Below, in pieces: positions 10,830-21,571 of a stretch of DNA of 64,000 nt. The stretch lies in NCBI GenBank assembly GCA_028386065.3, contig JAKUCV010003701.1, positions 2,077 through 66,076 of the forward strand, read 5' to 3'. The notes below the pieces were generated by a model. That model did not search any database and had not been told where the DNA came from. It saw nothing but the letters and a program-made list of their open reading frames with translations. Both the position numbers and the translations under genes were made by a program. The stretch's first letter is position 1. The number at the start of each line of letters is the position of its first letter. Origin of the DNA: Turnera subulata (lineage: Eukaryota > Streptophyta > Magnoliopsida > Malpighiales > Passifloraceae).

Positions 10830-12180
10830 ACGCTCCTCTAAAAATGTTTACACAAAAAAATAAAACCTTTGAAATCTAAACGTCCCCTCAAGAAAAAGCT
10901 CCCAGCTTGTGATGAATGTGTTCGTTTATTTCAATTTTTTTTTATAATATAAAGACCACCAATAAGTTTGGGCTTGGGGTGTTTTGGGCTTTCTGCATCC
11001 GTTTTGTTGGGTTTATTCTTTAAAAGTTGATGGGCTTAACTTCTTTGTCAATTAGGTCCATATCCTTTTTTTTTTATATATAAAGGGTCCATGTCTTTTA
11101 ATGTGCCTAACCTCTTTGTTAATTAGGTCCATATCTTTAATTATGTCCAAATATAATACTCATAGTTTTCTATTTAATAAAAAAAGGATAATTTACTATA
11201 TATTCAATACGCAATAATAGGAATTGTTTTATTTGTATAATTGTTCAGAATGTTCGATTTTTTTGGCAACATGATAAAACCTCTCTTTCTAAATTTTGGT
11301 ATAGACCATCCCAATATAATATTTTTTCTGACCAGCCTTCTTCTCAAAAAAATTTCCGACTCCTCAAAGACAACCAATTTTTCATATGTAAATAATGTCC
11401 GTTCAAATGAACCTTAAACTTTTGTTTTAATCGATTAATGCAACCTCAAACTGAAACTGAAACCACATTGTAAGCTGCAATATGTTGCAAAGAAAAATTA
11501 ATCTCACTACACCTCCTTATCATGCCCTAATCAATTTTTTTTGCAGCCAAACGTGAAGAATGCGGTTCTTATATTCTTTCTCATCATATTCATGTCATAC
11601 CATGTTCTTCTCATAATTTCCTTTTGATTGCACTTCTTATTTTCCAATACTAGACAAATGGTACGGCCAGTTTTATGATCCAACACCCAATTAGAGCAAT
11701 GTTTTAATATTCAAATACTATTTATTTTCCACTGAATTAATGCTTTTTTTGGTACCTTTGTTGCTCTTGATCATCACAATTCATACATGTATTTCAATTT
11801 CATCACATTTCATCCCTCATTTAAACCCAATCTGCCTGATTTGGTTATTTTTATCGGTGTTTTTTACACCCTTCTTTTAATTGACCAAATCAATTTTTGT
11901 ATTATTTTTATATATACAAATAATAAAAACTTATATATCTAGTTATCTAACATGTTAGTTTTAGAAGCTCTTCAAATCTTGCACTATTTCTATTGCTAAA
12001 ATCCTAAGCTTATATGATCTATAAGGTAAAAAAAAATTGAAAAAAAATATAATTTTCTTTTTTTAGGAAAGACTGCATAAATAATAAATAGGATAGTGAC
12101 TATAATATTGGCTGAAATGGAGACCAATAAATATTTTGCAAAAGAAATCTATATAGAATTTTGTTCTTACCTTCAAGGGT
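10830..12180. other. Gene-free AT-rich stretch with a duplicated end
   Basis: No gene seen. The segment at about 11836-12170 is paralogous to about 32996-33285 (shared CTTGCACTATTTCTATTGC and GATAGTGACTATAATATTGGC). 11030-11150 has a locally repeated phrase AATTAGGTCCATATC. Otherwise it is poly-T rich and unremarkable. Confidence 0.5.
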
Positions 12181-12345
12181 AGACTGTTTGATCAGGAAAG
12201 AGAACAAGGCTGGAGTTTATTCTGTTATCGGTGGCAGGTTATATCCATGAAAATCAAATGACAAGAAGCAGACCCATTTATGCTTTGGAGTTAGATCAAT
12301 GGGTTGCCAGTTCACAAGATACATGCAGGTGGTAAATTAAGGGTC

Positions 12346-13281
12346 TCAAAATACCAATGAGCACATAGATATATCCAATCGGAAATCCAAAAATGAAATG
12401 TCAAAATAGAACAAATTTTTGAAAGATGGTACGTGGTCGGCCTCCAGGCCAATGGCCAACAAGAAACTCCCATCATTGGCTGGACTTGAGTACAAGTAGG
12501 CCGTCCCTTCAAAGGTCCTTGCAGGCCGTAAAAGCAATGGTTTTGCCTCATCCAAAGTCAGCTTCATAAAAAAGGGCAGTCTCGTCCAGCTGACAACGTT
12601 GAGGTTTGGATTCCGACAAGTGTTTGGGCCTCTCGTGATTGTTGTAAGAATATCACCAATTTCTTCCAGTCGATCCATAGCGGATCTCAAGTAATTGTCA
12701 TCCATCTTTACTATGGCTCTGTCAATTCTCTCCACCGTATGGAGTAAAGATTCTGATACAAGATCACCCGCCAAAACTAATGGAATTGCATGGAAAATTA
12801 CATTCTCAAAGTAGCCAGGTGGAAGTGGAGGGTTCGACCTTGACCTCCCATTGGTGGCTATGCTTAGCTTAGTTGCTTGATCGCCAGCCAACCCACGAGC
12901 CTTGCTGACGCAACGCCATATGTGTGCTGTCAAATATTTTGTTGTAAGTGGTGTAATGATGAGTTTCGGTGCCATTGACGTTGTTTACCTTGGACCTCAA
13001 GGTGTTCAGCTGCGCGGGGTGTGATTTTAAGGTTTGTCAATGAAGTGGGCCTGGGCTCCTGTGCTGGTGTCTTCAAGGTAGGGGGCTCATCATACTCGAT
13101 GTGGTGAAACGTAGGCCTTTCTGGGTCTCGGGCCCGAAGAATTGTCCGTTCTACGTATGCTGGCCTGCAAGAGGAATGGCCACGTGCCAAGCTGGCCCAT
13201 GAATTAATGAAATTGAGAGCTCCCTTACCAATCACCATCTACCAGGGCATGAGTAATAGCTGATCCTAGACACACTCCTTT
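12346..13281 (-). pseudogene. HCT-like BAHD acyltransferase fragment, copy 1 (frameshifted)
   Basis: The exon-2 part of a shikimate/quinate hydroxycinnamoyltransferase-like BAHD enzyme. It begins near GVCLGSAITHALVDG, which carries the catalytic HxxxD as HALVD, then FINSWASLARG, RTILRARDP and HIEYDEPP, and after a frame change near 12960, YLTAHIWRC, KARGL, IATNGRSR, LPPGYFENVIFHA, AGDLVSESLLHT and a C-terminal SFKNLFY. A first frame change falls right after the HxxxD at about 13240. The structural DFGWG motif is replaced by LTLDEAK. The first third of a BAHD protein (exon 1) is missing. With two frame changes and the lost motif this is a pseudogene. Sister fragments lie at 13858 and 23240. 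Confidence 0.8.
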
Positions 13282-13336
13282 GGGAAAGTATGATCATGCC
13301 TCACGGGCCTCTATTAATGCAAAAAAAAGTTCAACA

Positions 13337-13497
13337 TCAGCTTGATCTAGGGGAGTTGTTACCCTTTACATCAGCAAGTAAATGTGTCAAAAGAGAATCA
13401 GGAGGAGCATAAAAAACCATCCCTCCCCTGTCAAAAGAAGAAGCTAATTGGGCCATTGAATCTGCACAGTGATTAGCCTCTTTATGTAATAATCCTG
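13337..13497 (-). mobile_element. LINE remnant: end of RNase H-like domain
   Basis: The minus-strand frame reads LLHKEANHCADSMAQLAS followed by a short tail to a stop at 13337. This is the C-terminal HxxNxxAD-type signature of the RNase H-like domain found at the end of plant LINE ORF2 proteins. It lies directly upstream of HCT fragment 1. A similar but distinct tail occurs at 30082-30294. Confidence 0.55.
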
Positions 13498-13857
13498 TCG
13501 TGCTAACACAAATATATTTGGTCGGTTTTCACAGTTTGAAGCTATTGAAAATCAATGAATTTGGGCATTTCAATAAGAAGAGAAAACGGAACTTAAAACA
13601 ATAACAAAATTCTATTCCTTCAATTGTTACTCCATCACCGCCAAACGCATGCAACTTATTGGGATGGATAAAACTACACCGAGTGATCACAAATATCAGA
13701 ACATGGCATTGGCTTGAATTGTACATATCTGTCGTTGCATATATATACCCTACCCCACTTAAACGCAACAAAAGGGAAAACTAGCTGCAAGCAAATTAAG
13801 CCATCCGGGAAATTCAAATGAGAAAAAGAACAGAACAGAGTGATCGATTACTGGGAA

Positions 13858-14716
13858 TCAAACTTCATAGAACAACTTCTCGAAAGATGTCAAGTGCTGA
13901 GCTTCCAAGCAAATGGCCAGAGAGAAAATTCCATCAATGGCTGGGCTAGAGTACAAGTACCCTTTTCCTTCACGGGCATTCGCAGGCCGCAAAAGCAATG
14001 GTCTACCCCAGCCAAAATCAGCCTCATAAAATGGCAGCCGCATCCAACTAGCAATTGTAAGATTAGGGCAGTACTGAGCTGTGTTAGGACCCCTCACTAG
14101 GAATGGTGTGAGATTACTTATTTCTTCCATTCGATCAATAGAAGACCTCAAGAAACTGTCAAGTCTCTCCACCGTATGCAATAAAGGTTCTGATACAAGA
14201 TCACCCGCCAGAGCAATTGGAGTTGCATGGAATATTACATTGCCAAAGTAACCAACTTGTGGGAGTGAAGGAACCAACCTTGACCGACCATCACTTCCTA
14301 TACTTAGTTTAGTCTTTTGATCATTAGACAACCCACGAGCCTTATATGTGTGCGGTGAGTATCTGGAAAGTGCTGTAATAATTTTTGGTGCCATTGACGT
14401 TGTTCACCTTATAGCCGTCAACGTGTTCAGTTGGTCGGGCGTGATCTTCAGGTTTGCCATTGAAGTGGGCGGGTTCAGGTCTTGGGCCGCTGTGGTCAAA
14501 TTAAGCGGGGGCCTGATCTTATTCGACGTGGTGGAATGTGGGCCTTGGTGGGTCTCGGACCCGAAGAATGGTTCGGTCTAGATATGGTGGGCAGAAAATG
14601 GGCTGACATCGTGCTAGGCTGGCCCATGAGTTGATGGAGTGGAGAGCTGCTTCCCATCTGCCAGGGTATGATGCATGACTACACCTAGGCAGACCCCCTC
14701 CACAGCTGAATAACAT
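13858..14716 (-). pseudogene. HCT-like BAHD acyltransferase fragment, copy 2
   Basis: The second exon-2-only BAHD fragment. The upstream part reads FSCGG, then after a frame change MHHTLADG with the catalytic HxxxD (HTLAD), then in another frame SINSWASLAR, RTILRVRDPPRP and HHVE. The long downstream frame (13858-14394) holds KARGLSND, IGSDGRSRL, VGYFGNVIFHATPIALAGDL, the intact structural motif DFGWG and the C-terminal end SFEKLFYEV. About five residues around the IWRC segment are lost. Exon 1 is absent and frames differ, so it is a pseudogene, but it is less decayed at its C-terminus than copy 1. Confidence 0.8.
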
Positions 14717-14981
14717 GGTAGGCTTGGCCCAACATCTTTTGCTGCAAATCTTTGTAATAAGTTTAACAGCAGTGGCAGAAACTGTGGCAAAGAGTACTAA
14801 TATTGATCGAGAACGTTACTACTTCTGCTTGTCAGTCTTACTTTTTTCTATCAGCAAAGATTGTTACAGACTATCAATGCTTTACTTTTGTTATATACGT
14901 CAGATATTTGTCGTATGTAAGATATCCTTGTACTTAAAACTATGTGATAGATTGCATATTATTTCAGCAGCGGCATTACAC

Positions 14982-16090
14982 TAATGCGTCATAGAAAGGG
15001 GCGGAGCTCCTGTATTTATTACATATGGATTCTCAATAAAAGAATCTTTATCTTTGGATAAAAAAAAAATATGCGTCATAGAAATATATGTTCATACAAG
15101 GTAGCCTATAATTTCACTCTAGTGGCGGAGACAAGGTGGCCACCATTGGCCACCCTCTATTTTCCAAAATTTTCATAGAGGTCACTTAGAAATATACATG
15201 ACTACCCTTAATGTTTCAAATTTTTTATATTAATCTATTAAAATTTTCCATTTTACTTAGATTTTTTTATTAAATCTAATTAATTTTTAGTATTTCATAT
15301 ATATTGATTTTAAATTTATAAACTTTTAAAAAATTATAATAATCTAATTTGCTATAAATCATAAAAATTTATAATATTCTTTTATAATAATAATAATAAT
15401 ATAAAAAATTATATATTTATCATTTTTTGTAATTTATAACTTAATTCTTAAAATCATTTAATGTGTATAAATTTCATAATGATAGAAATATTTAATTGTA
15501 TACTAAATTATAATTTTTTTCATATTAACTATCCTTTCACAGTTTATTACCATTATTACAAGAATAATAAACATTTTAACAAAAAAAAATATTGATATAT
15601 GAACATTTTTTTTAGTCTCCTAAGAATAATTTCTGATTTCAAATAAACTTGTTTGAGTTACAGAAAAGCAAATATTGTATAATCGGAGGGAAGATGTTTC
15701 TGCATATGGCAAGATGTATTGATCGATCTTCACAAATGCTAGAATCTGTGGTGTACGTTTTCATGGCTTTTTAATCGAGAGGAGAAATAGAACAACTATA
15801 GTGAAGGGGATAGGATACCGGTGGGGGAAAAGCGAGAGCAAATGGCAGATGGTGATGGTTTTGAGAAAAAAGGACAGTCTTTGCATGTGGTGGAGTTACG
15901 AGTTGCGAAATATTTTTATTATAATAATTTGAAAATTAGAAACCTAAATACTAACAATTTTTAAAATGGAAAAAAGAAGGCCAAGCACTCCAACAAAACT
16001 CAAAGCAACCTGCCTAAAATTAAAACTCCGACCCAGCATGGTCGCTTGAATCTGAAAATCCACACCAAGAATGCCACAAGCTAGAAAATA
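14982..16090 (+). repeat. Paralogous segment, copy a (LINE-free)
   Basis: Matches 29482-30960 and in part 25394-26080. Shared anchors are GCGTCATAGAAAGGGGC, GTGGCGGAGACAAGGTGGCC, CAAATGGCAGATGGTGATGG and CAACCTGCCTAAAATTAAAAC. At 15481 it has an uninterrupted GATAGAAATATTTAATTG where copies b and c carry LINE sequence, so it preserves the pre-insertion state. No gene is apparent inside. Confidence 0.8.
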
Positions 16091-16112
16091 TTTTCATAGA
16101 AGGTTGATGCAG

Positions 16113-16437
16113 GTGTTAAATGGAAGTGTCAAAAGATTTTTCTCATGTTTTACAGCCTTCCATCTTGGCAAATCATGGTGTGCTAGCAGTGTATTTTCTG
16201 TAATTTAGTATGTGCATGGTAGGTGGACAAAGTGCCTATATATACGCATGCAATTGTAAAGGAAGTGAATGAAGTGAATCAAATTTTTAGAGAGTTCTAC
16301 TCTTGCTTTTCAAGTTCATTTCTCATAATAGATGGATTCTTTTGAGTTGAACTTGAAACACTTTCTTCTTTACTTATTTCATTAATTTTTCTTGGGGTGG
16401 TGGTAATTAATATTTTAAAATTTTGATTACCCAACAA
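16113..16437 (+). mobile_element. Possible solo LTR of a copia-like element
   Basis: A roughly 325-bp segment starts TGTTAAATGG and ends ACCCAACA, giving short TGTT...AACA ends. A TATA-like CTATATATAC lies at about 16235 and is followed by GAGAGTTCTACTC, as in many small Ty1-copia LTR promoters. The segment interrupts similarity to copies b and c. I find no clear target-site duplication, so the call is tentative. Confidence 0.35.
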
Positions 16438-17046
16438 ATTCAAATTTATTCTTGTCTAGATAATCCCCTCTAGGTCCAGCATCAAAGGCCCAACACCAAA
16501 GCCCAAACACACTACCATCCAATCCATCTTGGTACAACACAAAACAATACCAGCCTGAACCAACTCTTTTCAAAACCCAAAAGCTCAATATACAACAATA
16601 CCCACAAAACACCCTAAATAATGAATCAACAACTCAAAACCCAACTTTAGCGGATCCTTATCCGAGCAACAGTTCTAACGAGACCTGCAATCGCCCTCTG
16701 GAGTCTCATTTGACAACTCGCCGCGAGGATTAACCCGAACTCCACAGGCCACCAACTCCTGTTTTGGGCCCATAAACTCAGGTTCCTTCAGTTAGAAGAC
16801 TAAATTGTTAGTTGCATTCGATAGATTGAGTATATATCATGCATTGTTTCTAAAAAATCTCTGAGATGCAAGTTGAGGTGGAAGTTGTGGTAGATATAGA
16901 ATTTTTTATAAGATGAGTATTATACTATAGAGCTATATATACCCAGGGGGTACATACACCAAACAGCATAGCAAGTAGCACGTCGTATGAGCAATTATTT
17001 GATTGACACCAAAAGATAAAATAAATAGATGAAGGTGGGACACTAN
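16438..17046. other. Gene-free stretch before the inverted duplication
   Basis: Early parts (to about 16620) still resemble paralogous segments b and c (AACCCAAAAGCTCAATA and CCCACAAAACACCC). The rest shows no gene. The window's only ambiguous base is at 17046, at the edge of the duplicated block. Confidence 0.45.
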
Positions 17047-17289
17047 GTGTTGCGCATTTTGCCAAAGTTGATGATGCTGCCCCCTCCTCTCTTGCCTCGT
17101 CTGATTGTTGCTATTCTGTTTAGCCCGGACATCCGATATCGAGGTAATGCCGACGGTATCGGCTCTGGAAAAGGGGGGTCTTCAAGCCACCTAGCATATT
17201 TGTACCGTGCCAATAGGAAAAGTGAAATGAATCGGTTGGGTGAGGGTTGAACCAGCAGGCCCAAAGCACACACATAAAAGAATTAAATA

Positions 17290-17870
17290 CCTAATCTAAT
17301 TAATTCTCCACCCAAGTCGGCGGCCTACGAAAAATTAATACCCATTTGGTAAACCCTAAAAAATCACTCACCGCTCTCTCTCTCTCTCGACAAAACGAAG
17401 CAAGCAGTGCCCTCTCCCTCTGTCTCCGCTGCACATTCCATCACCACAAAGCTGGTTCTGCAAATCCTTCCCTCCCTCCTCTGTAGTCTCCACTCTCAAC
17501 CACAAAGCCCCTACCTCTCGTCTCAATACAAAAATCCTAAGTCCCTAACTCAACAGACCCTAATTTTTTCAAATTAAAACCCCAAATCCCCAAATACTCA
17601 GAACCCAGAACCCTTAATTGATCCCTCCCTTACCAGCACGTCGTCGCCTCTACACAACCACCGCCCTCTCTTTCTCTAACCAATGTTCATACTGCCTCCA
17701 CCAGATTATGCTTCGCCAGATATGAGCCAAAAGCGACTACAGGGAGGAGATATTGTGGGTTCCGGCCTCCAAGTTTGCTCTTGCTTTCAACCTAGCAATG
17801 CTTTTCAGTGATAACTTCTGTCGAACAATTAATTGATTGATTTTGGGATTATTTTTGTGGTAGGCACTAC
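17290..17870 (+). other. Leader-like sequence plus possible truncated first exon
   Basis: This stretch looks like a plant housekeeping promoter and leader: AAACCCTAAAA (telo-box-like) at about 17342, a (CT)n run near 17375, CT-rich leader, then a possible ATG at 17682. The frame starting MFILPPPDYASPDMSQK stops after about 40 codons. Another frame reads WVPASKFALAFNLAMLF, vaguely like the SFT2 membrane-protein family, but I am not confident. It lies inside DNA present only in the right copy of the duplication. Confidence 0.3.
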
Positions 17871-17938
17871 TGGGCAGTCCTTTATAATTTTTTTTCAATT
17901 TCTTTGATTTCTTTTTCTTCCCTTATTTGGAAAAAGAA

Positions 17939-18855
17939 GGGTAAATCGCATATATAGGGTCCGTACTATTTCAAAAGTATCGTTTGGGGGTCTGTACTAT
18001 TTTTTGTCCCTTTTATGGGTCTATACTCTTATTTTTCATCCCTTTTAAGGGTCTCGGGCAACCCACGTCACCAGCGGAGCTGCCCGAGACCCCTAAAAGG
18101 AACGAAAAATAAGAGTACAGACCCGTAAAAGGGACAAGAAATAGTACAGACCCCAAACGATACTTTTGAAATAGTATGGACCCTATAACTTCTCGTCCAG
18201 AATTAATAACTCATTATGGCCATTTTCTTGTTCTCGGTCGTTTACCCTAACGGTTAGTACATCAGTTTTCTGCTATTTTTTCAAATTTCGAGATAAGAGT
18301 GGAGACTGATACTATCCTTTACACCATGTTAAAATAATAACGAGGAATAAAATTTGAACCAAAACGAGATCCGGACGAGAAGTTATGGCCATTTTCGAAT
18401 TTACGGCACGAGTTTTATGCGAATTTTTCAAATTTCGAGCTAAGTGTGGAGACTGATACTATCCATTAGACCATGTTAAAATAAGAATGAGGAAAAAAAT
18501 TCGAACCACAACGAGTTCTGAATAAGAAGTTATGGCCATTTTCGACTTTACGGTAGTTTCCTTAGGGGTTGTACACGAGTTTTTTTTTTCCGAGTAAATC
18601 GCATATATAGGGTTTGTACTATTTCAAAAGTATCGTTGGGGGTTTGCACTATTTCTTATCCCTTTTACGGGTCTGTATTCTTATTTTTCATTCCTTTTAG
18701 GGGTCTCGGGCAGCCCCGATGATGATGTGGACTGCCCGAGACCCCTAAAAGGAACGAAAAATAAGAGTATAGACCCATAAAAGAGACAACAAAATAGTAC
18801 AAACCCCCAAACGATACTTTTGAAATAGTACGGACCCTATATATGCGATTTACCC
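17939..18855. mobile_element. Foldback element with two internal hairpins
   Basis: The outer ends are inverse: GGGTAAATCGCATATATAGG at 17939 and its complement ending at 18855. Each end is itself a hairpin of about 250 bp (17939-18187 and 18594-18853) whose stems share TACTATTTCAAAAGTATCGT and CTTTTAGGGGTCTCGGGC. Between them lie two direct repeats of about 125 bp (starting 18281 and 18428) containing GGAGACTGATACTATCC and GAAGTTATGGCCATTTTCG. No protein is encoded and I see no clear target-site duplication. Confidence 0.7.
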
Positions 18856-19500
18856 AAGGTCGGTATAAATCGGCATAAGGAGCTTAACGGGTGGCATCGG
18901 TCGGAAAATAGGGCAGTCGAAAAAGGCATGCCGATCCCTTATCAGCAACAGTATGTGCCGTACCGACCAATTGCTCACCACTACTTGTGTACAATTTTGG
19001 ATTTTGAAATTAGCAAATTGCATGTTTTGATTGTAATGTAGGTTGTCTGTGCTATGCATGTGAGAAGCTCTTGAGAGCAATTTCCACCTCAATCAAGCAA
19101 AACATAACAACAACTAGGTGAAACAGTAGGTGCTTCTTTTGTTGATTAAAAAAGAAAAAAAGAAAAAAAAAGCAGGTACAGTAGGTGCTTCTTTTGTTGA
19201 TTAAAAAAAAAAAAAACAACAGGTGATACAATTACTGTTATCCGTTTTACTTATTAGGATACAAATTGAACACGATGTTTTGTGTGGATATATGGCATTT
19301 AGAAACCAAAATACAAGTGTCAGATGTTATATTATTGCATCACTATATCTGGTCTTATATTTCCTTTTTGATCAAAGGATATGATTGTATTAAAGCCAAA
19401 AAAAACTTAAATTATTAATATTGAAACCCTTCCAAACTCTTCTCTACACTGTCAAAATTAGTATTTTTTAGTTTGAAAACTACTAATAGAAATGAATGGC

Positions 19501-19641
19501 TTAAATATATATTTGGTCCCCCTACTATATTAAAAGTATAAGAATAGTCCCCTACAGCCTATACTAATTAGGATTAGCATAAAGGAACTATTCTTAATCT
19601 TATCATTCCAATATAATAGGGGAGTTGACATATATATTTAA
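19501..19641. mobile_element. Small foldback MITE upstream of the uL11m pseudogene
   Basis: About 140 bp with inverted ends TTAAATATATATTTGGTCC and (inverse) ATATATATTTAA, and inner arms CTACTATATT / AATATAATAG. The left duplicate has a simple TTAAG-AAATGAACATGG at this position (near 3720), so it is an insertion after duplication at a TTAA/TAA-type target. A Harbinger/Stowaway-like origin is possible but unproven. Confidence 0.6.
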
Positions 19642-19810
19642 CCCGAAAATGAACATGGGCACTGATAAAAAAAGAAATGGGCCGATCCAAGTCATCAAGT
19701 CCCAATTTGGGCTCCGAACTTCAACAAAACAAAACGTTTTAACAAAAACCCTCACCGGCACCGCACAAAAGAAACCCCATTTCGCTTCGCCTCTCTTCTC
19801 CTCATTCACA

Positions 19811-20276
19811 ATGGCGACCGTAAAGGAGATCCTGACCCGGCGGCCGGTGAGCGCGTCAATCCGCCTGACCATCCCCGCCGGCGGGGCCCGGACAGCTCCG
19901 CCAGTGGGCCCCGCGCTGGGGCAGTACAAGCTCAATCTCATGGCCTTCTGCATGGACTTCAACGCCCGCACCCAGAAGTACAAGCCGGACACGCCCATGG
20001 CCGTCACGATAACGGCGTTCAAGGACAACACCTTCGAGTTCGTCGTCAAGTCGCCGTCGGTGACGTGGTACCTCAAGAAAGCCGCCGGGATCGAGTTGTA
20101 GCCCCCGGCCGGGGCACGTGGAGGCGTCGACGGTGACCTTGAAGCATGTCCATGAGATCGCCAAGGTGAAACAATCGGACCCGTTTTGTCAGTATATGCC
20201 CCTTGAATCCATCTGTAAGTCTGTTATAGCGACAGCCAATTCTATGGGGATTAGGGTGGTCAAGGACTTGGATTAG
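19811..20276 (+). pseudogene. uL11m pseudogene (2-bp deletion)
   Basis: Paralogue of the gene at 3070-3537. It starts MATVKEILTRRPVSAS and keeps frame through PPVGPALGQ, KDNTFEFVVKSPS and KKAAGIE, then a 2-bp deletion turns the GAGTTCGGCAGCC context into GAGTTGTAGCC, giving a stop at 20099-20101 after 97 residues. The remaining sequence to a final GATTAG at 20276 is intact in the shifted frame, and total length is exactly 2 bases shorter than the intact gene. The product would lack the C-terminal rRNA-binding half. Substitutions such as K-to-M in AFCMDFN suggest relaxed constraint. Confidence 0.9.
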
Positions 20277-21571
20277 AGTTTCTTAATGATGGTTAATGAT
20301 ATATCAAAATGTTGTTTTTCTTCTTTTCTTTTTGGCTTGGCTTGTGTGTTTTATTGGCTATGCTTTGTATTTTGGCATGGTTTTGATCTTTAACTGATTA
20401 ATAAGTTGAACCATCCAATGTACAACCTTTTTGTTTCATGGCAAGTATGAATTCATCAGATATTGGTCAGAATTTTGGTACAAAGTGATGTACATTTGCT
20501 AAGTTAATATATGTGTAGTAGTAATTTGCTCTAGTTCGTCTAGCTGTGGATGGAATTGTGATGTTATTAATGGAAGCCATAGTATATGTGAGATGTTTTT
20601 GCTTAGCTATTGGGTTCATGCATCGAGTTAAACTTGTTGTTAGCAACCAATTAGAGTGTTAATCTTTGTTTCTAGCAATGAGGACGTAGACTGGGTTGTG
20701 CACCTGAGTGTCTAATCTCCCAGTCAAGTATATGCTGTGAAGTCTGGTGCATGATAAATTTGGGATGGCTAGCCAATATGAAGGTCTTGTGGTGTAGAGG
20801 ATACCTGCTTTTTGAGCTTATAGTTCCCTTGCGTTAATGTATAAGTTTTTGTTTGAAATGACTTCAATGGGCAGAGGTTCATGGGAATGAAATTGGTCTG
20901 TTCTCTAGTTTAGATTGCGGTGTTTTAGCTTTTGGACATCTTCAGTGATTTAAAACAGAAATCACCTTTTGTCAACCACATCCACTGAGAGCATTTTAGG
21001 GTGAGAAGAGAAAGGATTTACATAAGGATAACATTTATATGAGCAATAATATTTTCTTATGCAGTTCATTCCAAATGGTAAAGAACTAGGAAGGGAAGGA
21101 ATAATGCTTGCAGCCTCTCTCTCATTTTACTCTATTGCAATTTGTTAACTGGTTAGCGTATTCAGTTCGTGCACTAGAATCAGATAGGAAGACACTGACG
21201 TGGTTAATCATCTGGAGGAACTATGCATTGTTGTTTGCTTGACTTTAATGAGTTCTTGGTGCTTACACTTTTATTGGACAGTGCTAGACCATTCGGTAGT
21301 ATCTTTTGATATAGTTCTTCACACTCTACTGTAAATTTAAATTTAGTTTCCAAGTGAGAGAATATGGTAGCAAAATAAACTAACTGGCAAAATTTGAAAG
21401 TTTTGTAGGTTGGAAGATTGATCGATTCTGGGTTAGCAAGCTCAGAAATACCTTTTTTTTTTTCAATTGACCATTACGAACACATCTTATCCATTCAACA
21501 CAGAGAATCATCAGGATTTTTATTTCAATACAACGAGGAATTTAACAATGGAAAAACAGGTAGATAAATGA
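20277..21571. other. Gene-free region downstream of the uL11m pseudogene
   Basis: About 20340-21140 has no counterpart in the left copy; the flanks TTGGCTTGG and TGTTAACTGG are adjacent there. 21140-21485 is shared. No reading frame of interest. 21520-21571 is probably 3' untranslated sequence of the F-box gene. Confidence 0.5.

Larger units (their letters stand above)
17047..21485 (-). repeat. Right copy of the inverted segmental duplication (uL11m block)
   Basis: The reverse-complement counterpart of 2670-4420. It contains the uL11m pseudogene and has gained about 1.8 kb at 17150-18955 (a leader-like gene fragment plus a foldback element) and a small MITE at 19501-19641. It also has about 800 bases at 20340-21140 that the left copy lacks. 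Because the left copy's PP2C-proximal sequence is also present here (17047-17145), the duplicated unit reached into the DNA downstream of the PP2C gene. Confidence 0.8.

Noticed and set aside
17682..17840. Possible SFT2-like membrane protein exon
   Set aside because: Only about 17 residues look vaguely alike and the frame closes at once; kept as a leader-like fragment, not as a gene.
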